From Sceloporus undulatus (taxonomy: Eukaryota; Chordata; Lepidosauria; Squamata; Phrynosomatidae): a DNA stretch of 64,000 bases. Under the pieces are notes generated by a model. It made no database searches. It was not told where the DNA came from and saw nothing but the letters and a program-made list of their open reading frames with translations. Shown here one piece after another: positions 56,933 through 64,000 of this stretch. Every line of letters starts with the position of its first letter. The stretch's first letter is position 1. The position numbers were made by a program, and so were the translations under genes. The DNA lies in assembly GCF_019175285.1 (NCBI RefSeq), contig NC_056527.1:113553434-113617433 (forward strand), in the 5' to 3' direction.

Positions 56933-58126
56933 AAGGCAATAATTTTCCCTTAGGGGAGTTCACACACTGATGCTTAGTAGGACTGGAGGATCTGTGGCCT
57001 CAAGAGGGTTTCAATGAGTGGTCTCTTTGCAGTCTAGCCTGAGTTTCAGATCCCTGTGGACTGAAATGCTTTCCAAAACCGGAACAGCTTCTGTCCAAAT
57101 CTGAAACTATACTACAATACAGATCTGGTCTAGTTTGGAGGCATGGGAGTACAAAAGACACAAGGATCATTCGATCCACCCAATTTCATCTTGCACTCCC
57201 CCGACAATAACACTATGAGGTAAATTGGGAAGGAAAGGGGATGCTGATTCAGCTACAAAAAGAAAAAGGAAAAACACTCTGTGAGCTCTGCAGTCGCTGC
57301 TCCCTTGTAGGAAAAATACTGTAAAATTCACATGCAAAAATTGTCAGGGTCAGAAAAAGCCATCCCTCACAACTCTCTTCTTTATTCCTCGCACAAGGGG
57401 GCAGCAATGGTGCATCAACTGCAAAACCCCATTGCCAAAAAGAGAGAAGCAATGGACACCTGAGCAAGATGTTTTGTGGTTTCATCTGTGAGGCTAATAA
57501 TTTCCTGAGCAGTTTACTTGAAACCAACATTGCCCTGGTCCCTTGAGCAATTGGATCCCCAAGAGACTTCGTCATTTTAGAAGATGAGTGTTCAAAGTAT
57601 GGTCCTCCAAATGTTTTTGGAATGTGACTCTTAGTACTTCGCTTCATAGGCTATGCCTGCTGTGGGTGAGAAGAGTTGCTGAGAGGGCTGCCCTATGCCC
57701 ATCTATGCTCCAAAGTAATGACTATTTAGGTCACACAGAAATTTAAATTTTCCTTTTTGAATTCCTCATCATGTGAGACAGATGAGTGGGAAGATGGGTG
57801 AGCTCACACACATTCATGAATAAGTATAAAAGGAGGAGCAAAAGTGTGATTAATGTACATTGAAAAGGAACCAAATTTAGAAAACGAGGTACGGACTCTA
57901 AGAAATCACATAGAACTGGCAACATGTCACACAAGGAGATGCCTCTTGCATGACCAGCCCACAGAACTCAAGTTCATAAAAATACACAATATTAACTTCA
58001 TTACCAGTAGACTCTCATATGTGTCTATTCAGAAATAATTCCCAGGTAAATATTTACTTCATTTCCAAGTAAATATGAGCAGGATCTCAGCTTGAATTAC
58101 TATTCAGTATGAAATACTTCTCTTGG

Positions 58127-58338
58127 GCTGCATCCACACTGCAGAAATAATCCAGATTGACACTTTAACTGCCATAGCTCAATGCTGTGGAATTCATATT
58201 GTATCTTTGTAAGACATTTAGTGTTCTCTGACAGAGAGCTCTGGTGCCTCAAGAAACTACATTTCCCAGAATTCCATAGCACTGAGCAGTTAAAGTGGTA
58301 TCAACTTGGATTATTTATGCACTGTGAATGCATCCATA
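58127..58338. mobile_element. Palindromic ~210-bp MITE, copy
   Basis: GGGCTGCATCCACACTGCAG start, CACTGTGAATGCATCC end, and mirrored TTAACTGCCATAGCTCAATG and ATAGCACTGAGCAGTTAA arms. Confidence 0.8.
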
Positions 58339-58474
58339 CCTGTTGTTTCACACATATCTGGAGACAAGATTCTTCCTGATTTAATAAGTGATGAAGTACG
58401 TATAGAGACTGGTCAATGTTAGCTAGATCTATTCTCACATTCACCATCAACGGGGATGCTGTGATTGAGAGTTC

Positions 58475-58550
58475 TTGCATGGCAAGGGGTTGGACTGGAT
58501 GGCCCTTGTGGTCCCCTCCAACTCTATGATTTTATGATTCTATGATCAAG
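58475..58550 (+). mobile_element. CR1 3'-end fragment
   Basis: GGTTGGACTGGATGGCCCTT, then CAACTCTATGATTTTATGAT and ATTCTATGATC, the CR1 end with its ATTCTATG repeats. Confidence 0.88.
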
Positions 58551-58717
58551 TGAAAGCTAATATATTTTTTACATTACTTATCTTTAACTAAATTCTCTCT
58601 TCCTGGATCACATACATGTGATCCATACCCGCCGCCTTACTGCTGCTTATAAATTTGTTCTGTCTCTAAAGATCTCTGCATACAAAGGAGCTGCTTTGCT
58701 CTTTTATCCTAATGTTT

Positions 58718-58725
58718 ATGCAAAT
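58718..58725 (+). promoter_or_regulatory. Ig octamer of VH17
   Basis: Perfect ATGCAAAT, 133 nt before the ATG. Confidence 0.88.
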
Positions 58726-58850
58726 ACTAAACCATCCTTCTGTTTAAATCCGTAAGAAAGATTCCCTGTTGCAGCTCCTCCTAACTACACAAGCATTGTG
58801 TTGGTCTGTTACCACTTCTCACCCAATTCCATTGATACAACAAAAGAAAG

Positions 58851-59293
58851 ATGATACTTTTCCTTCAGATAATTGTTTATGCCGCTATCCTAAGGGGTAA
58901 TTATTGCTCTGTCAGATATATTTAGCACAAAGACACAGTGTAGTTGCTAATGTCTAGTGAGTTTGATAACCTCTCTTTCTTTCCAGGTGTACAATCAGCT
59001 GTTCAACTGGTGGAGTCTGGAGGAGGTGTCAAAAGGCCTGGAGACTCCCTTCACCTCTCCTGCCAGGCATCTGGGTTCACCTTCAGTAGCTATGGCATGA
59101 ACTGGGTGCGACAGGCTCCTGGGAAGGGGCTGGAATGGATTGCAGATATATGGGATGATGGGAGCAAGCAATTCTATGCAGACTCAGTGAAAGGGCGCTT
59201 CACCATCTCCAGGAACAACCCTTCAAACATGCTATATCTGCAAATGAACAACCTAAGACCAGAGGACACTGCCGTGTATTACTGTGCAAGAGA
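58851..59293 (+). CDS. IGHV: IGHV segment VH17, family D, open
   Basis: Leader exon 58,851-58,896 ([15 protein letters not shown], donor GTAATT). V exon 58,987-59,293 after [22 protein letters not shown], Cys23 in [12 protein letters not shown]1 FTFSSYG, FR2 [17 protein letters not shown]2 [13 protein letters not shown]3 [19 protein letters not shown], end AVYYCARD. The most canonical clan III-like segment in the window, with good octamer, splice sites and RSS. RNNP in FR3, in place of the usual RDNS, is shared with VH15 and supports a recent common ancestor. Confidence 0.96.
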
Positions 59294-59332
59294 CACAGTG
59301 AGGGGAAGTGAATCTGAAGCCAGACAAAAACA
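59294..59332 (+). other. 23-RSS of VH17
   Basis: Heptamer CACAGTG (59,294-59,300), 23-bp spacer identical to that of VH15 by eye, nonamer ACAAAAACA (59,324-59,332). Confidence 0.92.
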
Positions 59333-59397
59333 AAACTTAGTTATAACAAATTTCTGATCTTTAACAAGACAAGATTCAATGTACAAACCAGAAGGAA

Positions 59398-59675
59398 ATT
59401 GTTGTTGTTAACTGTCTTCAAGTCAGCTTAGACCTATGGTGGCCCTATGAATGATAGGCCTTCAAGCTCTCACAGATTCATGGTCATGGCTCCCCTAAAT
59501 AAATCCAGCCATCTGGAATATGGTCTTCCTCTTTTCCTATTGCCCTCAACTTGGCCAAGTATTATCATCTTTTCTAGTTAGTTTTTTCTTCTTATGATAC
59601 AGCCAAAATAATATATCCTCAGTTTAATCATCCTGGTTTCCAGCGAGAGTTCAGGCTTGATCTGTTCTAGAAATT
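59398..59675 (-). mobile_element. LINE 3' fragment, reverse
   Basis: Same element as 41,200-42,062: TTGTTAACTGTCTTCAAGTC, GTCTTCCTCTTTTCCTATTG, AGCGAGAGTTCAGGCTTGAT. No RT catalytic motif left. Confidence 0.72.
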
Positions 59676-60247
59676 GGGACCCAAAGGGGCTATATAATAA
59701 TGCTTTCCAACTCCACCTGTTGCCAACCCTCTTTTACAATCTCTTTTCAAAAGAACTGGAAACCTAATCTGTATAACTACATGATCCCTGGTTTCCTACA
59801 ATCTTTATTCAGGATTCATTCCCTTGCTCATATCTGAGCCATAGTCCCTTGTACGTGTACTGGACTGTCTCTCCTTCTAACCCCCAAGAACCCAATTGGG
59901 AGGTAGGGTTAATCAGTATCCCCCACTTTCGCACCTTCCATTGGCTGGCTAAGAGATTCAGCCCCATCCCTTAGGCCAACTTCTTTATCTCTGAATATGA
60001 AGGAAACAATCCATCCAATGCTATTGTTGTTTATTGGCCCATGTGATGTGGTAACAATTGGCATAGCATTAACATTTGCACATTGTGACTGTTAAAATCA
60101 CTCACAAAAATGCAAAAAAATTTTTTGAGACCATCACCACCACCAACAACAAAACCTCTCTTAGAGATCGCACCCAAAACGAATAAGGAGTTTACTTTCT
60201 ATAACGGTTACTCTGAAATGTCTCTCCAAGATAACAAAATCCATTTA

Positions 60248-60530
60248 TCATAGAATCATACAGTTGGAAGAGACTTCAAGGGTCATCCAGTCCAAACCCA
60301 TTCTGCCATGCAGGAACTCACAATCAAAGCACCCATGACAGATGGCCACCCAGCCTCTGTTTAAAAATCTCCAAAGAAGGAGACTCTACCATTCTCTGAG
60401 GGAGTGTGTTCCAATGTTGAACAGCTCTTACTGTCAGGAAGTTTTTTCTATAGGAACCTCATTTCCTATAGTATGCATCCATTACTCTGTGCCCTATTCT
60501 CTGGAACAGCAGAAAAACATTATGGATATA
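60248..60530 (-). mobile_element. CR1 3' region, reverse
   Basis: TCATAGAATCATACAGTTGG, GGGTCATCCAGTCCAAACCC and GAACAGCTCTTACTGTCAGG, matching 46,643-46,930. Confidence 0.85.
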
Positions 60531-60628
60531 ATGTTTCATATATAGAGGAGATGGCAAAAACTTCTTATTTTGTCTACATGTATGTCTCCTTTGGTACTTT
60601 TCTTATGCCACCCTTAATCTTTGAGGAT

Positions 60629-60840
60629 AATAATAATAATAATAATAATAATAATATTATAGTGCACCTGTTCTCAAGGAATCCAGGCAGGTTACAGTAT
60701 CTTAAAAACCATACAATACAATATCAGGTGCCATTAAAACAAGTTCTCCCAGCCCCCCTCCCCCAATCCAATTAAAAACATTAAAAATTAAAAAACCTAC
60801 AATAAGTAGGAATAAATATAATAAAAGACAAAATGGGGAG
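60629..60840. mobile_element. (AAT)n-anchored retroelement end
   Basis: AAT run, then AAGGAATCCAGGCAGGTTAC and A-rich CATACAATACAATATCAG, like the LINE-tail piece at 17,166. Family uncertain. Confidence 0.45.
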
Positions 60841-61096
60841 GGATAGTCTATATTTGCAGGGCAAAGAGGTAACTAGCGCATGTTGTGTGTGACTAATTAG
60901 GAAAGGATGAGAAATTTCTGAGCTTAAGAGACTGAGAAGCTAAAAGATCTATGAAGCACACAACTGTGGGACAACACCCTAAATCTGGGGACAGCTCTGT
61001 TTTTGTCCTGGCTGGAGAATCCCAGATCTGATACTTCTCCAGGGTCTTTAGACAACCTGCTTCTTACTGATTACAACAAGCTGACATGGAAATCAC

Positions 61097-61104
61097 ATGC
61101 AAAT
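61097..61104 (+). promoter_or_regulatory. Ig octamer of VH18
   Basis: Perfect ATGCAAAT, 94 nt before the ATG, in flanks almost identical to VH16. Confidence 0.88.
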
Positions 61105-61190
61105 TGTCTTTTCATTTAAACACAATCTGACGATTCACTGGGGATCCAAATCTGTCATTAAGCAAAAGGACGAGTTTCTCATACTGAACA

Positions 61191-61633
61191 ATGAAGTTTC
61201 CTTTCGTTTTTATTTCAATATTTGCAGCTCCACTGTGTGACTATCTTCTAGATACAAACAAAGGAATGTGGCTCATGTTTACTTTTTCTTAATAAAAATG
61301 TTTTGTTGTTGTCTCTAGATGTCCGATCCACTGTCCAACTTGTGGAAACTGGACCAGAAATCGTGAACCCTGGGCAATCCCTCAGGCTAACTTGCACTGT
61401 CACTGGGGGTTCCGTGAAGAGTAACTATTGGGAATGGATTCATCAGGCTCCAGGAAAAGGACTGGAATGGCTGGGTGAGATAGGCTGGACTGGTTTATCA
61501 TGGCACACATACTATGCCTCAACTCTCCAAAGCCGATCCACCCTTTCAGCTGATCCCACTAGGAATGAACACTATCTGGAGTTGAGATCTTTGACAGCTG
61601 AAGACTCATCTACCTATTACTGTGTCAGAGAAC
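61191..61633 (+). CDS. IGHV: IGHV segment VH18, family E, open
   Basis: Leader exon 61,191-61,236 (MKFPFVFISIFAAPL). The donor is GTGACT; its relatives have GTGAGT, so splicing may be weaker. V exon 61,319-61,633 after CTCTAG. STVQLVETGPEIVNPG, Cys23 in [12 protein letters not shown]1 GSVKSNYW, FR2 [14 protein letters not shown] with His in place of the conserved Arg, CDR2 EIGWTGLSWHTYY, FR3 [18 protein letters not shown], end STYYCVREP. The frame is open, but the donor, the FR2 change and a variant heptamer (CACAATG) make reduced function possible. Lacks the hAT copy found in the VH16 leader intron. Confidence 0.92.
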
Positions 61634-61672
61634 CACAATGAAACAAAGCAAATAAGGAACTGTACAAAAGAG
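61634..61672 (+). other. 23-RSS of VH18
   Basis: Heptamer CACAATG (61,634-61,640), 23-bp spacer, nonamer ACAAAAGAG (61,664-61,672). Confidence 0.85.
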
Positions 61673-61877
61673 GAAAAGGAATTGTTTTCCCTTAGGAAAT
61701 TTAACACATTAATGCTCAGTATGACTAGAGGATTGCCAAGCTATTGTTTTAGGAAATTCTTGTGAGAAGAGTTTAATAAATTCTCATCCTAACTCAAAGG
61801 TTTCAGGAACTTGACTTCTTGGTGTCTTTTTTGAGATTGTGATCCCTATGGAGTGATGTGCTTTGTACTGTGCTGAG

Positions 61878-62060
61878 CATAGAATCATAGAACCATACAG
61901 TTGAAAGAGACCACAGGGGCTATCAAGTCCATCTCCTTGCCATGGAGGAATATACACACAAAACACTACTGACAGATGGTCATCCAGAAGGAGACTCACA
62001 CATACTCTCAGGCAGAGTTTTCCATGGTCAAACAAGTCTTTTACTGTCAGGAACAGGTAA
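61878..62060 (-). mobile_element. CR1 3' region, reverse
   Basis: AGAATCATAGAACCATACAG, GGGGCTATCAAGTCCATCTC and CTTTTACTGTCAGGAA; more diverged than the other CR1 copies. Confidence 0.75.
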
Positions 62061-62561
62061 CCTGTGTGAAATAAGAGTTTTGGGGCTCATTCACTTTATA
62101 CCTTTATTGCACTATAATTCAACTTCTCTAATTCAACCTCTATCCCCAACCCAACCTCTATCCCCAACACATTTAGCCAAATGCTAAATGCTCAGCACAT
62201 AACGTGTAGGAAAAGTTCCTTCAGCCAATATGGCAGAACTGTGCAGTGTTGCTCTGTAAGGATCGGAGAATTACCCTGTTTCTAAGGATTTTGAAAGGAG
62301 TGTGAGAACCTTGCTTATTCTCAGCATTCATTTATACTTCATTTTCTCCCCAAATTTACTTGGATCAGACAGTTTCCTCAGATGGATAACATAATTAGCA
62401 AGGCCCCAAACCTTTGGAAAGCCCTGCTAGACCTATTCCCTGTGATGAAGATTTGTGGATATGACCCATGCTGTCTTCTTGTTTTCAAGGTGTCTGTGAG
62501 CTGTTCCAAGACAGCTACTGTCATAGACAGGTTGTCAGATGGCTCTTTTATCCTGAGATAT

Positions 62562-62569
62562 ATGTAAAT
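62562..62569 (+). promoter_or_regulatory. Octamer-like site of VH19
   Basis: ATGTAAAT (7 of 8), 120 nt before the ATG, with the same TGTAGAG flank as at VH15. Confidence 0.6.
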
Positions 62570-62681
62570 GTAGAGATGGAAGCTGATTAAAATAACTTCT
62601 ACACCCTCACTTTCCCAACTAAGTTCCAGGACACAGCCTACAGGGAGGGTGTTGAATGCATTACAAGCACAGTCAGAGAAC

Positions 62682-63155
62682 ATGATACTTCAATTACAGT
62701 TTGTTTTCATTTCAGCTGTCTTGATAGGTAATGGGTCTTCTTCATCATAACAACTAGCAAGCAGAAGTTAATTGCCTTCTGAGGGTAATGTGAGTGGAAG
62801 GAACATTACAATATTTATATTTTGTGTATATGTTCACTTGTCAGATTGGAGGTCCAACTGGTGGAGTTGGGTGGGGAATCAAAAGGCCTGGAGAGTCCCT
62901 CCATCTTTCCTGTCAGTACTCTGGATCAACCTTCAGCGAGGATGAGATGCACTGGGTACGACAAGCTCCAGGGAAAGGCTTGGAATGGATTGCCTGGATA
63001 GACAACAATGGTGACCAAAGCCCACAGTACTATGCGAGTGCAGTGAGAAGGCGCTTCATCATCTCCAGGAACGATGCTTGAAAGATGATGTATCTGCAAA
63101 TGAACATGCTGAAACTGGAGGACACTGCTTGGTATTTCTGTGCAAGAGAACCAGC
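62682..63155 (+). pseudogene. IGHV: IGHV pseudogene VH19, family D, 12-bp RSS spacer
   Basis: Leader exon 62,682-62,727 (MILQLQFVFISAVLI, donor GTAATG) is open. V exon 62,845-63,155 after TGTCAG. FR1 reads EVQLVELGG and then loses one base before IKRPG, shifting the frame. From there [12 protein letters not shown]2 [17 protein letters not shown]2 [17 protein letters not shown] at 63,079-63,081 follows ISRNDA in FR3. The last Cys is in AWYFCARE. Two clear breaks make it a pseudogene. Its RSS spacer is only 12 bp (next entry), unlike every other V here. Confidence 0.92.
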
Positions 63156-63183
63156 CACAGTGATGGGATGAATGACAAAAACC
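63156..63183 (+). other. RSS of VH19 with 12-bp spacer
   Basis: Heptamer CACAGTG (63,156-63,162), 12-bp spacer, nonamer ACAAAAACC (63,175-63,183). At the 23-bp position there is no nonamer. By comparison with VH17, an 11-bp loss inside the spacer explains it. Confidence 0.85.
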
Positions 63184-64000
63184 CTCTTTTGCTTATAAAA
63201 GCCTTCCAAATGGATTTGGTTGCAAAATATTGAGGGTGGGTGGGCAAGGATGATTTTCAGATCACAACAGATTGCAGGGATGGAGGACATTCAGCTTCTG
63301 TTATTTTAGTCCTCCATGTTCAGCCCTTTGCTTGAGTGTTTAGCTGCTTGTATTTTTCCCTGCCTGCATTTGCTACGGTTGCCATAAAAGCCTTCTTCTT
63401 TCATAGACTTTGTATTCTCAGCAGGCTGTGTGAACACACAGGTATTCAATACAGATGCTCTGATAACACCTTGAGAGCAATACTGTATGGACTTCAAAAG
63501 TGAGGCAATCTATAAACATGTTTGCTTCCAGTGATCAGTGCTGTATTTTATTGTTTACTTAATTGCAACTTAAACCTGTCCTCTATTGCTAGCATCTGTA
63601 GTACCCACCATGTTTACTCCTGGGGTATTTTAAGCAGTCATTCAATATTTCACAATCATGTGGGTTCATTTATACCCAAAACGAAAAAGAAAAGGGAAAT
63701 CTATAATACAAAGGGCTTTAAAAAAGAAATAAATTTAAATACCTTTCCAACTTATTTCCTATGAGCAAAATCTAGATGTGTGAATATGTTGTGTGCTGTG
63801 TGACGTCAGAGTTCTTCCAAACCTAGACCCACTGCTTGCAATTTGACTGTTTTATCCTGAGCAGTAAATACAGGTATTTGTTTATCGTGGGTGTGTGCAC
63901 ATGTACCTTCATGTAACCTATCAACTTATGGTGACCTATGCATTTCATAGAGTTTTCTTAGGCAAGAAAGACTCAGAGCTGGTTTTGCCAGTTCCTTCCT
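63184..64000. other. Right edge, no gene
   Basis: Unassigned A/T-rich sequence. From about 63,890 a reverse Sauria-type SINE fragment (TATCAACTTATGGTGACCTA, GAGCTGGTTTTGCCAGTTCC) runs off the window; it matches the piece at 52,400. Confidence 0.55.

Larger units (their letters stand above)
56933..58717. other. Intergenic, VH16 to VH17
   Basis: Contains a palindromic MITE (58,127-58,338) and a CR1 3' end (58,475-58,550). An open frame at 57,249-57,647 (minus, 132 codons) shows no family features. Confidence 0.55.
59676..61096. other. Intergenic, VH17 to VH18
   Basis: Contains a reverse CR1 (60,248-60,530) and an AAT-anchored retroelement end (60,629-60,840). No gene. Confidence 0.55.

Noticed and set aside
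57249-57647. 132-codon minus-strand frame
   Set aside because: No domain, no conserved neighbour in the other E-D units, low-confidence composition.
1-64000. D or J segments, constant-region exons
   Set aside because: No paired 12-RSS flanked short D, no WGxG J motif with 23-RSS and no C domain were seen.
1-64000. CRISPR arrays, bacterial operons, LTR retroviruses or Polintons
   Set aside because: Vertebrate nuclear sequence; no spaced palindromic arrays, and no paired LTRs, gag/pol/env or capsid-like frames recognised.

Overview
This window is a stretch of the immunoglobulin heavy-chain variable (IGHV) region of a squamate reptile, most likely a lizard. The host assignment rests on the repeats: Sauria-type tRNA SINEs, CR1 3' ends, a tRNA SINE with an ATT tail, many palindromic MITEs, Helitron and hAT pieces. 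It also rests on an intact class C vomeronasal type-2 receptor (V2R) gene. No D, J or constant-region segment was seen. All V segments lie on the + strand, so D, J and C should lie beyond the right-hand end.

I count 18 V segments (VH01-VH11, VH13-VH19; VH12 is only a framework-3 relic). Each has the vertebrate germline plan: an octamer about 95-145 nt upstream of the ATG, a leader exon (46 nt in nearly all, 55 nt in VH06), a short intron, a V exon of about 300 nt, and an RSS with a 23-bp spacer. Thirteen have open leader and V exons (VH01, 03, 05-11, 13, 16-18). VH02, VH14, VH15 and VH19 are broken. VH04 lies in sequence that looks like uncorrected long-read data. They fall into five sequence families: A (VH01, 02, 03, 06; [15 protein letters not shown]), B (VH04, 05, 10; [15 protein letters not shown]), C (VH07, 11, 12 relic, 13; [14 protein letters not shown]), D (VH08, 15, 17, 19; clan III-like) and E (VH09, 14, 16, 18; clan II-like). 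The families are interleaved. At the right end, E and D alternate three times, which points to tandem duplication of an E-D pair.

Layout: 1-8 kb, family A segments; 8.06-10.6 kb, a truncated retroelement tail, an N gap and a minisatellite with an ~85-bp unit; 10.9-16.9 kb, two copies of one ~3-kb block carrying VH04 and VH05, the first full of small indels; 18-36 kb, VH06-VH13 among SINEs, a Helitron, mariner/Tigger-like MITEs and a nested hAT; 37.7-48.0 kb, a complete six-exon V2R gene on the opposite strand (870 codons plus stop); 48-50.6 kb, no recognised gene; 50.7-63.2 kb, the E-D array; 63.2-64 kb, no gene.

The V segments supply the combinatorial heavy-chain repertoire through RAG-mediated V to DJ joining. 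The V2R is unrelated in function (pheromone sensing in vomeronasal neurons) and is a passenger gene inside the array. The most notable points are the V2R inside the IGHV array, the E-D array, the light-chain-like wording and short framework 3 of family C, a V pseudogene whose RSS has shrunk to a 12-bp spacer, and the probable assembly artefact at 8-14 kb.
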